From Sanderia malayensis (Eukaryota > Cnidaria > Scyphozoa > Semaeostomeae > Pelagiidae), in the NCBI GenBank assembly GCA_013076295.1, contig RQOL01000466.1:4135080-4199079 (forward strand): DNA of 64,000 nt, read 5' to 3'. How positions within the stretch are numbered: the stretch's first letter is position 1; each line of letters opens with the position of its first letter. Positions 1-11,525 of the stretch are shown here, piece by piece. The translations under genes and the position numbers were made by a program. The notes beneath the pieces were generated by a model. That model saw only the letters and a list, made by a program, of their open reading frames with translations. It was not told the origin of the DNA and ran no database searches.

Positions 1-3000
1 AAATGAGATAACTTTGAAAAATGAAAATAAACATCAAAAATTAAAAAGTGTTGCAGTCAAACCAAAAGAAAATATTAGTATTGATGCAAAAGCTGCATTG
101 TTGCAAGCATTTGAGTCTGCTCCTCTTGGGAGAAGAAAGCGCCAATCAAGGCACCCCAATGTCAATCAAAATCAGAAATCAGCCAATGAACATACAGCAG
201 AGACTAATGCTGACACTGAGCACAAAATTAATGCTGAAAATGTTGCAACAGAAGAACATTTATTAGAAGGCAGCTCTATGAGTTCACCAGATCTTGTATC
301 TGATCCTAAAGGCAAGATAATTAAAGCTGATGTTTGTTTAAGTCCAGAAACAGACACAAAATTCATTGTTTATGAAACACCGTTTGTTCAAGTGTCCCCA
401 GAGACTCCCTGCCAAAGACCCACAGGGAAAAGTTTACCCCTGTTGAAAAAAGCTTTGAAAGATGTCAATTCTGATTCTGAAGGGTTCGGTTTTCAACAGC
501 TTAAAGTGAAAAGAAAGACAAAGATATCACCAATTAATGAATTTGTTAGCCGAAGAGATTCTCAGATTGTTGAGAAATTGGAGTGTTTCGAGTTTGACGG
601 GGAAGATTGTAGTGATATTTACGAACGTATTAATTCTCGATCCAGAAAAGTAAACACAATCTATGGTAAAGAAAATAAACATGGAGATATTTACTTGGAA
701 AAGGTGATAAAGAAAGTAACGAAAAAGAAAGAACAAATTGAGTTGGTAAATAATACAATTAATGACCAAGAGGGTAATGTAGATGGTGCGAAGAATGAGG
801 TGTCAAAATCTACGCGTAAGCGAAAGGGCAGGCCAAGGAGGAAAAACCCAAGGATTGTAGATGCTTCAACAGTTGCAACAAGCCAAACAATTGACAGTGA
901 CAATACGCAGGACGGGAATGTTGAATGTTTGAAAAATGAGGGTATAGTTGTTGTTAATGAGCCTAAATGCAATAAAAGTGGACCAGTTGTTGTTGTGATC
1001 TCACCAGATGCTACTCAAGAGAATGTTCAGAAATTATCACAAAGCAGTGTTCAGAAATTGTCACAAAACAGCGTTGCTTATAATGATGTCTGCCAGGGTG
1101 TTTCCAAGAAAGCTGGTTCTGTAGACAAGGTTGCTGACGGTTCTGTTTGCAGTGGAGAGAATCTGGAAGTTATTGAAGCCAGCGTTTCATCTTTGTATGA
1201 ATTACCTGACTACGTGATAGATCCAATGGCGCATGTGCACGAGAAACATGACACAACAAAAGGTAATGTAGAGGATGAGATTGGTCTTGTTATGAAGAAC
1301 CAAGATGGGTTAGAAAGAAAGAGCCAGGAAAGCATCGCTACTGCAGCAAATACCCAAGCAAAAGACGGCGATGAAAGATGTGTCGCAGTCTCAGGAAATG
1401 ACAAGAGTCCTACTGAAAGAGAAACAATTACTGATGAAATGATTGAATGTGATGATGCTGCTAAGGCAAAGGACCAAAATTGTGCTACAGCAAAGGACCA
1501 AAATGTTTCTATAACAAAGGACCAGCCTGGCGCTATATTAGAGGACCGAGATCTTTCTATAACCGAAGACCAACATGTCTGTACAGCAGGGGGCCCAGAT
1601 GTTTCTGTAGCAGATGATCAAATTGCTGGTATGATAGAGGATCGAGATTTTGTTGCAGATAAGGCGAGCCTATCAACATGTGCCAGTGAGGTGGATTTAT
1701 TTTCACAAGACGTCGCAGAACCAATGCCGATTGACAAGGTGGATGTTACTGGAAACGTTGGCATGAATTCAGATCAGAAATCCGCTGGATCGGTTGATTT
1801 GTTTGACAGCCGCACAGCTACAGTAATGACTGATTGTACAATGTTTGAGTCTGAAAATATTTGCGAGAGAATTATGTTGAACAGAGGGAAGGCTGCGCCA
1901 AGTTTGTCCCAGGAGAGCCAGGAATCTACGAGTCTCCTGAAGGATAAGGTACCATCTGTTGAAACTGTAATTAACGAGGAGCAAAATGCTACGGTATCAA
2001 TGATTGAGGCTGGGCTTGAGATTGGCATTAGTGCAGGAACTAGAGGTGCTCTTTGCGTTTCAGATCATTCACTTGGAGCCACATTGAAAAATGAAATGTC
2101 TAAAGTTGAAACAAAGGTTGGCAGTCTATTTGGCAGTGGTGAATGTATCGGATTAAGTGAACCACCTGCGGATAAAGAGAAGGAAGTGTTATTGCAAAGT
2201 AACTGTACAGAATTTATTAATGAAAGCAAGAGAGAAGAGAATACACTTGATACTGTTGGACTAAATAACGCAGAAGCTATTAAGGCTGCAAGTGATGTTG
2301 ATGTTGGCCGGATTTCTTTTGTTACAAGCGACGATACCGATTTTAGCAAATTTTCCAACGTGGCATTTCGAGAATCTACTAATATTGATGATTCTCAGAA
2401 TCAGGATTTGTGTCTTGGGTGTAGAAGGCGGTTGCGACAGAAGCCTGTTGAAGTAGCAGCATTGATACGAAATGCCGTGGGTGCTGCCACACGGGAGGGT
2501 CTATTACAAACAGTGTCAAGGCAGAGACATTCATTTTCCTATTTGAAGACCAGCTCAGCTGTCCAGTTTAATAAGCGAAAGATCAAGAGTTTAGATAGCA
2601 AGGAAGCCCCAGGCTATTATGACAGTGAAAGGCAATCTGCAAGCCACGAGATTGCAAAGATGAATGCTATTAAAGTATGCAGATCGAATTATCCTTATGA
2701 AGAGGTTGAGGTGAGTGGTTCTGGAGATGACAGTTCTGCCCAAGAGGATTCTGATGAGGAGGGATCTAGGAATAAAAGAAGAAGATCGCGAAGGAACCTG
2801 AAAGTGTCGAAGAAGATATACTCGATGAAGCTTCATACAAAAGGATTGAATATTAACCCTTCAAATAGCCCAGTAGATGGACTAAGAAACGCTTCTAATG
2901 GACCAATAGATGGACTAAGAAGCTCTTCTAATGGACCAGTAGATGGACTAAGAAGCTCTTCTAATGGACCAGTAGATGGACTAAGAGGCTCTTCTAATGG

Positions 3001-6000
3001 ACCAGTAGATGGACTAAGAAGCTCTGCAAGTGGAAAGATGATAACAGAAAAGACTTCCAATGGAAATGCATCTACAGTGAAAAGGAAACAGGAACATAAT
3101 CAATTTCCAGAGAACAAGAATATTCAATCGGTTATTGGTGAAGGCAACAAAGCGAATAACAATGATAATGGAGGCCCCTTATCAGTTCTTTTTGAAGAAT
3201 CAAGTCACCCTGAAGCAGTATATACCGAGAAAGAGTCCACAGAGGCAAATCAAGCCAAGATAGAGCTGAAAATCGCAGCCAATACTTCGCTTAATGATGA
3301 AGAGAGTGATGTTGAAGTCATTCCATTGACACCTTTTAGACATTCGGATCGTCCCGCAGTGAATCATCAGCATTGCTTGAAATTAAAGCCTAAACTAATA
3401 CCTGAAATTGAAACCGTGGATGCTAATTTGCAAGACGATGGTGCAGTCGTCGTGTGTGATGAAATTGTTTCTTCCAGCAAGCATGATAATCTTAATTCCT
3501 TGAATGAACACTCGGAATCTGTTTTCCAGAGGGTTTCACCTGATTCCCGTGTGGAAAGCAAAGATGTTTCTCAGTCGGTCCAAGAACAACTCAAGTCTGT
3601 TTCAAGCTACAATCAGCATTCAATATCAAGTACTGTAGCTCGGGAAAGTAATGAGACATATTTTACAGGCATGGCGTCGCCTATCTTGTCTGTTGAAGAC
3701 CAGAATACGTTGGGAGTGAATCTAGCTAAAGAAAGTTGTATGGAAAGTGTTGAATCTTGTAGACCGATTAAAAGAAAGCAAATTGTGTTAGGCGAAGGTT
3801 TGGGTAATGTTATTAAGAAATGTAAGCTTGATGTAGATCATGATTTGAGTAAAGGAAAACTGGAAGCCGCAAGCAAAAACGGGGTAGCTCACAAGTCGTT
3901 TGAAATAACAGAACAGGTTGTTGAACTTTTGTCACAGCCAAGGGGGGAGAAAGAGACGAATTCTTTTGACCAGTTGCAACGAATGGAGCAGCATGGAGAT
4001 GCAGCGAATATTATTTGCAACACACCAAGCAGCCAATGTTTTGAAGAAGAGGAGTTATTTTCCAGCAAAGAAGAAGAGTTTGATGGAGAAATGGAGTTGT
4101 TTGACCACAGTGAAGAAGAAGATGACAGAGGGGATTTTGGAAGGGAAGATGATGGAATAGTTGAAGATGAATTTGAAGAGCGAGCCTTGGAACCTGAGCT
4201 GGTAAAGAAACATGATATTGATGATGATGATGTGATTAAAGAAATCTGTTTAAGCAGTGACCAAGAAATGAACGATTTCATGGATGAGTATTCTGGGAGA
4301 AGGGCTCAAGTACAAGTGGCAGCTGATGTTGAACGAGTAACAACTGAATCATCTCCAGGGCAGAGAGAAGCGCCACACTCTTTGATGAGTAACACAGACG
4401 TTCACGGATGTGGAGTGAGTAATATTTGCGAGAATAAAGATGAAGTTGGCTCTACGATAGCTTCGCGGCTCAACAAGAAAGTTTCTAGGAGTGATTTAAC
4501 ATGCAGTGGATCAACAACTAAGGAGGATCTGTTTGCTTCTGGAGAGAGTGCATTCGAAAGGGAGATTGCGAAGGAAAATAAAGCATTTGACAAGCATGCT
4601 GCGGGTGCAGTGAATGCAAAGAAAGTCGTTGGTAAATCTGTTTCATCTTTTAAGAAACTCGTTGCAAAGATGAGCAGTGCTGCAAAGGATAATTCAGATT
4701 TAGATGAAAGCAGTGATGATTGTGATGGTCTTTTGACACCTTCATCTTCCCGATTGCATGACAAGCTGTCTACCAAGCATCACAAGAAAGGTATGCACTT
4801 GCGTTATTGCAACTTTATTCTTGATTAAGACGTACTCTTGTTGCTCTGCTTTGCTTAGTACTGTATAATGTATCATTGTACTGTTTGCAGGGGGCCTTGC
4901 CAGGGTCCCTGTGTGTGCTAGAAAACGACAGAATTGGGTAAACATGTTTTTATTTTATTTTACGCAGACAGCGAGCGAGAAGATTGCAGTCCACCTTCTC
5001 CCACCCCACCCCCGAAGTTGAAAAGGCGTAAAACGTCCCCTTCTGAGCTTGATGCTGCTCTGAATGAAATGAAGAATCTCTTAGAAGATGGCGACATTGG
5101 TGGCAATTCTCTTCAGTGTTGTAACGAGGATACTGCTAATGCGATTAACAAGCCAAAGAGACCTCTTTGGAAAGATGATGTTGTAGAATGGAAAAATGAT
5201 TTTGTGAGATCACAATCGGAAGACACTACTGCAAGAAACAAAGAAGCTGATGTGGGGTCTCTTTGGAAAGAGAATGCTATAAGACACAAAAAGGCAACTA
5301 TAATAGATGTAGAGGCTACTATGAGAGGCAAAGAGACTACTATAAGAGATGTAGAGACTACAATGCGAGGCAAAGAGACTGCTATAAGAGGTGTAGAGAC
5401 TACAATGAGAGGCAAAGAGACTACTATAAGAGGTGTTGAGACTACAATGAGAGGCAAAGAGACTACTATAAGAGGTTTAGAGACCATAACGAGAGGCAAG
5501 GAGACTGCTATAAGAGATGTGGAGGCTGTTATGATTGGTAATGAGGCTACTATACGAGAGAAAAACTCTTTTATAAGACCTCTATTAAAAGAGAATTCTA
5601 TTGAAAACAAAGAAGTTGCCACGTCTTTAAATAATTCTACATCAAGAGAGAAAAATAGAACTGCCGAGATGGATAGATCTGTTAAAGATTTGGAGGAAGC
5701 GTTGCTGGAATCACTACAGAGTCATATTCCTGTTAAGGGGTCATCAGCAGAAGGAAAAAGCGCTTCGAATGAGATTAGCAAAGATAAAGTCGTGATTCAT
5801 GTAACGTCGACTCCAACGCGAGAGAGATCATACGGCTCGGTGGACCAGGTGGGTGTGGAGAAAGAAGTACTGCGAACGCCTGTAATCAATGCTGAATTAA
5901 AAAAGAAGAACGTCGTGCAACGTCAGGGCAATGGTTTTGAATCAAGTGTGAATAAGATGGATGCAATTACAATTGTTCCATCGAGACTGAAGAGAAAAGA

Positions 6001-9000
6001 AATGGTACGACTCTAAGATTTTCCATTTTGATTATTGTAATCAGGAGAGTAGTTTTATCTTGTGCACTTTAGTGGACATTACAGAGTGTTTTTCATTTGG
6101 CAGCTAATTATGGCAAATCATGTGCAGTTCTTTTGCGAGAACTGATTACGTTGTAAGCAAGTGACCTTTTGTTATAAACACTTGTATCTTGTATTTACAG
6201 TCATATTGCAAAGCAATGGCCGACAAGCTTGGCTGCAAATTCTCCACCGTATACGTACCTGGTGCTACACATTTAGTCATGGGAACAGGTAGATAGATCT
6301 TTACACTGTTGTATCCACAACTAGCAACCCATGGCAAGAATAAAGCTGTAATCATTTAACGCCATTGTTAAGATGGGGTTCCAACATTGTCAATGCACAG
6401 TAAAACCTCTTTATAAGATATCACAAACAGGCGATTGATACATACATGCATGTTCCAGTACTTTTATTGTTATGTGCCCCCGAGGATATTTTATTATAAA
6501 GTCTATTTGCTTTTACAGATGAAAACCTTGCCATAGATCGATCTGCTTACACTTGTAAATACTTAATGGCTTTGATTACTGGAAGTTGGATAATTGGCTT
6601 CAAATGTAAGTTGAAGTCAACTCATGTTGCCTGCTATTCAAGTGTTATTGCTACTACTTTAACTAATGCTGACTAATATTTTCTCGTTGCAGGGGTGTTA
6701 GCATGCTTGAAGATTGGTAAACTCGTCTCAGAGGTAAGAATGGTGCTGATAATTCATGAATAACGTTAACAAGATTACCCAAGAACTTTTTGTGTGCATC
6801 AACCTTGTTGTTTTCTTGCAGGAGAAATTCGAAGTCAAAGGGGATCCTTTGTCAAACCACCAACTTATCCCAAAACTTGCTCGACTATCCAAGGTTAAAA
6901 ATGTAAGCTATCTACATTTAGTTATCTAAATTGTCTATCTGAATGGTATTGGATTTATAACACAACTGCAATATAATATGTGCCTGAAATATCCTTATTT
7001 TTGGTCTTTAATGGTTAATCGAAGGAGTGCGATAGTAATTAAGCTTGCTTCCTCCCCTCTTTTTAGGAGCCACCACTATTCAGCAATCTATCGTTGAGTC
7101 TAATCGGAGAATTAAAAGCAAGTCAAATAAACAAAGGTAGGCTTTGTTTAGGCACCGAGCAATTTCATGCAATGTTTACGTTTCAGCCAAGGCAAGTAGA
7201 ATGCTTTAGTCTCGTAACATCTAACAAACTTTCTCTTGCTTTGTAGAGCAACTCTTACAGATTTTGAGTATATGTGGAGCCAAAGTGACCTCTGAAATAC
7301 CGAAAGAAATACCAGAGAAGGTGTGATTAAATCAGCATTTGTTTTTCGTGGATTTTATGCAGACGTGTATAACATTGTAAGACTGTTTGCGCATCCAACT
7401 TTTGGGATTGGGGGAGGGGGGTGCACTCAAGGTGGACCCCCCTCCCCCAATGGTGAATTCATTACTCTGTTGGGGCGGACTGGGCATAATACATGAAAGT
7501 AGCAAATAGGTGACTTGTCATTGAAGTATTTAAGTAGGAATGTAACACGAACATTTTCAGAAGCAAAATTTTATCGAAACAGAACAAAAAATGCTAGAAT
7601 GCTTATTGAATATTTACTTGTTTGTATATAGTAACATTTCTGGACCGACCCAGACAATAGTGAGGGGGTGTGACACCTCCTAACGTGCGTCCTTGATTGC
7701 AAACAGCTACGAATTTATTGCAAGCAAACTCATTTACCATTGTCTGATTGTATATCTTTGTTATTGCAGAACTATCTACTGATAACGGACAGAGAGTGCC
7801 TAGAAAGTGGCCTGACAAGTAAGCATCATACAACTTCCTGTTAAATGTCATATAATGTGGACATATATATCATTAATTATAATTTATATTAGCAAGAGAA
7901 AATAATAGGACATATACAATGACGTGTTATGCGCTTCGATTCCCACCCTCATTTTAGATTCTTGGGTATTGCACTACCACGAGCTCTAGCGAGTATATAT
8001 TAGATTAACTTTAAGCATCATTACGCAGCCACTGAAATCCAATTTAGAATATGTTTGTCATTATCACAAACACAGTATGATGTTGCGCAGGGCATGCCCC
8101 CTAATGATCATTATTAAACATTCATCATATATCATTATGTTATTATATCATGTCTATATTTTATTATATCATGTCTATATTTTGATATTATTTGACTTAT
8201 GCATGGTTAATTTCCAGGTGATTGCTTGGCTTCAAACGTCAGGCCAGTTCATTTTGAATGGATCATGGAATCGATAATTAATTACAGGTATGGAGCTTTC
8301 ATATCTTTCTGCTCTCCCAATTTTACCCCAGCTGGCTTGAATGAGCTTACTAAACCATGTTTTTCATGGTTTAGTAAGGGCCCATGTACAGTCGACTTTC
8401 TGCGGACTTAGCTCAGTGGTGGTAATTAATTGGAATGCAAGGAATCGAGAAATTTGCTCAACGCTGAAAAGCAGCAAGTTGTCATCATGCATTGCTCATG
8501 TAACTGCCTGATGACAGTAATAAACGAAAACAACATGGCAAGATCAATATTACATGTTATGAAAACGCATAGGAGAAATGTTCTGAATGAATTGTGAATT
8601 ATGCCCCTCCATTGGCAAGTACCGTTATATTTTGGGTAAATATAACGGTACTTGCCGTTATATTTTGTCATATTTTTGGGCAAAAAATGGCTCCACGTTT
8701 ACGAATGCCCCCTCCATCATTTCAGTCCTACATGTTTGAGAGGAAGCACTCTGAGGCGAATCTCATTTATGCTTGCATTTATATAGAAAATGTTCAAGCA
8801 GTCCTTTTGTTAAACATTTTCTGTTGTTTTTTCCAGCAAATAAACTAATATAAGAAAACCTTTTCTCTTCTTCGGGCATTTTTAATTGCGTGCGTGACCT
8901 CAACAACAAAATGAAAACAAAACCTGCCTTTCTTTCTTGCACTTGCACAACAGCGAATATGTTATTGGCAATGACAGGAGGAATTAAAGTGAGCAAGTTG

Positions 9001-9322
9001 AGCACCTCGCGAGGTGCTCAAAGCTGCGGGGTGTTGCTCAGGCCAGAGATGACCATCTACAGTTCTGAGCAAGAGAACCCTGGGGCGATAATTGGGATAA
9101 TTCCCGAAAATATGCAAGTTTTCTTGACTTGAGCATGACTGTACATGGGCCCTAAGCTCATTCAAGAAATGTACCTGTTAACACATTTGGTGTCAAAATC
9201 TATTGTTATTGATTGCATTTAAATTGGAGACAGATGCTCTTATGGGCTACATGAGACATGTGTTCACTGGAGAATTGTTTTCAAATAGGAACCCGTCAGT
9301 ATTTGATAAGACAGCCAATTAG
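1..9322 (+). CDS. BRCA1: BRCA1-like protein, 3' part (partial at left edge)
   Basis: C-terminal part of a BRCA1-type DNA-repair/ubiquitin-ligase scaffold. Exons: <2-4790, 4968-6004, 6201-6288, 6519-6605, 6693-6733, 6822-6902, 7067-7136, 7247-7320, 7770-7818, 8218-8287; all splice phases agree. The first exon is open to the left edge (codons from base 2), so no start codon is seen and the RING domain would lie outside. It encodes at least 1592 low-complexity, acidic/Ser-rich residues, recalling the giant central exon of vertebrate BRCA1. The last eight exons encode two BRCT repeats: THLVMGTDEN, YLMALITGSWIIGFKWVLACL and EKFEVKGDPLSNHQ match BRCT1 and the linker of BRCA1 rather than BARD1 (no ankyrin repeats precede them), and HFEWIMESI is the BRCT2 Trp motif. 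The last exon is unresolved: a 34-nt exon 9289-9322 after a TTCAAATAG acceptor gives NPSVFDKTAN-stop in phase; reading through 8287 instead stops at 8411. BRCT family: sure; BRCA1 orthology: likely. Confidence 0.85.
2862..3030 (+). repeat. 33-bp in-frame tandem repeat in BRCA1-like giant exon
   Basis: About five copies of a 33-bp unit encode SSNGPVDGLRS-type 11-residue repeats. Copies are nearly identical at DNA level, so the array is young and likely length-variable. It lies in the disordered central region, between a basic stretch (NKRRRSRRNLKVSKK) and the next acidic segment. Confidence 0.85.
5295..5540 (+). repeat. 42-bp in-frame tandem repeat in second BRCA1-like exon
   Basis: Roughly five to six copies of a 42-bp unit encode MRGKETTIRGVETT-like 14-residue repeats, highly charged with regular Lys/Glu/Arg spacing and probably alpha-helical. 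The reading frame is maintained throughout and the first and last copies are diverged. No known function is recognised for the repeat. Confidence 0.85.
8336..9166. mobile_element. Non-autonomous inverted-repeat element with nested hairpins
   Basis: The ends are inverted copies: CTTGAATGAGCTTA...GGGCCCATGTACAGTC on the left, and the reverse complement at 9137-9166. The left end carries an extra hairpin (CTAAACCATG, T-rich loop, CATGGTTTAG) that is absent on the right. Inside are a perfect 18-bp stem with 5-nt loop (8615-8632 / 8638-8655), followed by a partial direct copy, and a perfect 24-bp palindrome (8998-9021). No transposase ORF and no clear target-site duplication. It lies just after the last confident BRCT exon. 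Confidence 0.6.
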
Positions 9323-10225
9323 ACCAGTCAGTTTAAGGAGCTGTTCTTCGAAGCTTCTAATTGCATAATTGGAAGCTCCGAATACATTATCGTACTTCTG
9401 ATACTAAAGGTACTAAAAAAGACTTTCTCGGCAACAATTGAAAAGTTTTAAGTATTTCATGCTTGTACTGCAATTTCTCCTTGAAATTTTGAATATCTAA
9501 ATTTGTTAACTTTCTCCGGTTTCAAAAATCAAGTACTGAACTTTTATAACTCTTTGACTAGCCGAGTACAGTTTTCTTATAAGAAGCCTGTATTTTACTC
9601 ATTTTAATCTACCTGCATCGTTCTTATCAAGCGTCGCCTTTTTTTCTAGAGTCCAAGATCCCACGCCATTTCTCTTCAGTATCTAGAGCCAAGTCAAGCA
9701 GGAACTTATTTTAATTTTGCGACAGAATTCTCTCCTTTCGCATGCAGTTTTTATTATTAGCATTTCATAGGATTTGTACATAATATACGTTGCTTTTATC
9801 GGAGAAATAATTCAAACTTAGATACATAAATATATAATAAAGACAAATGAATACATAAAGCAAGTTAATATTCATTACTCAGATTCTTTTGGGGATTGCA
9901 AATTCGTGGACCGGTCATCCATTTTTGGATCACTTGGCCTCGCCTTATCTACCATTTAACTGTTATCCTTATTGAGTCAATCCGTAATCCTTAGGACTGA
10001 GATTGTCCGTCATCAGCTAAGCCTTTTCGAAGATTGTTATTGTAGATTGTTCATCCATAATCCATAGGTGGGAATCTATCGATTATTGTTCACTTAGATG
10101 GGTACACGTTATGTATCGAAAACTGTTTCAAAAGAAACTATTATGTTAGATAGAATGGTCAGATTTGATAGATTGGCTGGATTATGTTAAATAAGCTGTC
10201 CAGGTTAATCATGGATCATGGGTAA
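9323..10225. other. Intergenic: likely 3' UTRs of convergent genes
   Basis: No coding signal. A + strand AATAAA at 9836-9841 could serve the BRCA1-like gene, and a TTTATT (AATAAA on the - strand) near 9750 could serve the ankyrin gene. If both are used, the two 3' ends overlap. Confidence 0.4.
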
Positions 10226-10771
10226 TTAAGTCAAGTAGGTTGGCAATGACACCCTTCGCGTTTGCCCAGCCGCAATTTCTCGATCTTTCAGCATTACCAA
10301 TTTCTTATTGCATAGCTTCCCGGACAAATTCATTCGCTGACAAGCAGCCACAAATTCCGATGGTCCGTCTTTCATCATCTTATTCGATATCAGCTCTGCA
10401 CACGTTGCTTCTGCTGCCAGATCTATTGCCAACAGCCCGTCATTGTTGCGTATAAACGTTCTGGCACAGCTCCTGAGCAAAAGCTGGACCAGGTCTGTGT
10501 CCTCCTTCCTTGAAGCGTAATGCAGACAAGTATTACCGCCACCATCAGTGTCGTCGATAGCTGCTCCCTTTTCAAGGAGGTATCTCACCATTTTCGTTGA
10601 GCCATGTATACACGCCCTCAGTAGGGGTGTTAAGCCATCGGTAGCCTTCTCCTTTATAACACCAACCGAAGCATGCTTCAGTAAAATCTTCAGTCGGCCT
10701 AGATCATCTTTCTCTATTGAATCATGTATCATGTAATGAACGTTGCTTTTAACAGTTGACTGTGTTTCCAT
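10226..10771 (-). CDS. Small ankyrin-repeat protein
   Basis: Single-exon ORF of 181 residues, ATG at 10771-10769, TAA at 10228-10226. Three consecutive ankyrin repeats fill roughly residues 15-130: DGLTPLLRACIHGSTKMVRYLLEKG, then GGGNTCLHYASRKEDTDLVQLLL, then DGLLAIDLA. The TPLLRA/TCLHYA and VxxLLExGA hallmarks are intact. The C-terminal ~50 residues are basic (RREIAAGQ-like and NKKLVMLKDREIAAG) and unlike ankyrin. No signal peptide or membrane segment. Small soluble ankyrin proteins of this size include PP1 regulatory and Notch-linked adaptors, but no diagnostic motif assigns this one. It sits tail-to-tail with the BRCA1-like gene and head-to-head with SOD2 (about 750 bp apart), so the two may share a promoter region. 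Confidence 0.8.
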   Translation of the reverse strand: METQSTVKSNVHYMIHDSIEKDDLGRLKILLKHASVGVIKEKATDGLTPLLRACIHGSTKMVRYLLEKGAAIDDTDGGGNTCLHYASRKEDTDLVQLLLRSCARTFIRNNDGLLAIDLAAEATCAELISNKMMKDGPSEFVAACQRMNLSGKLCNKKLVMLKDREIAAGQTRRVSLPTYLT

Positions 10772-11525
10772 TGTGAATGCAATTGGTTTTAAAAATATGA
10801 TGCTGTTATTATTAGCAAGTGGTATAATATTACAACTCTAACAATTAACAGAATTTTACCTGATACTGTTATGCTATGTCACTGCTGTTGAATCAATTCG
10901 TGGTTTAATGTGAAACACAGAGCAACCATAACCACATTCACACAAAGCTTTGGCTGATATTTTTGTCGTCTCTCTGGTGGCTTTTCATGCGATTGTCTAC
11001 GTGTAAACCCATAAATCTTTTGACTAGATTTCCTCAGCTCAAATGATAATACCTGCTTATTTTTGCATTCAAATTCCAACTCATTTCATTCCCAAAAGAA
11101 ATAAGGAAGTTATGAATAAGATTAGATGCTCTTTGGGGACGAGATAATAGCTAATTAATGAGATGTGCCCTTAAAACAGTTTTCATATTGATACGGAGTT
11201 CTATCTATAAAGAGTTGACAACTTAGTTTGATACAGGCCATTGGATTAGAGGTAGTAGAGTCCACGTGGCTAGCACGTGTGCTTGATTTATATGCATTTG
11301 CGGTTCAAATCTTTGTTTACAGCCTTGATCATAAGCATAGGTCCAATTGTCACTCATACTCCTCCATCCAGAAGTTTCGGTGACCTCAAATGTGAAACAG
11401 TTCAGTTCCACACACCTGCTTTCGACTGTTGATTTCTATCATCGACCGAGACACCAACAAGGCCGCCATCTTTGGAAACACGAGGTTTATTTCAAGGACT
11501 TTTCTTCAAGTCTATTGCAAAGAAA
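10772..11525. other. Divergent intergenic region (ankyrin gene / SOD2)
   Basis: A 754-bp gap between two divergently transcribed starts, therefore the probable promoter region of both. No TATA box or initiator is convincing. It contains a CACGTG E-box-like core around 11262-11280 (CCACGTGG and GCACGTGT), whose use is unknown. Confidence 0.35.

Noticed and set aside
3889..4776. Long - strand ORFs (130 and 124 aa) opposite the BRCA1-like giant exon
   Set aside because: Shadows of the biased codon use of an acidic, Ser-rich coding exon; no domain or start context.
8401..8470. tRNA-like start GCGGACTTAGCTCAGTGGT
   Set aside because: No anticodon arm and no B-box at the right distance; only the first 20 bases resemble a tRNA.
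8837..8843. Possible terminal BRCA1-like exon after TTTTTTCCAG (Ser-Lys-stop)
   Set aside because: It would fall inside the inverted-repeat element, and only two residues are gained; the 9289-9322 candidate is outside the element.
11225..11310. A-box/B-box-like pair with GGTTCAAATC upstream of SOD2
   Set aside because: Acceptor and T stems do not pair; not a tRNA gene and too weak to call a SINE.
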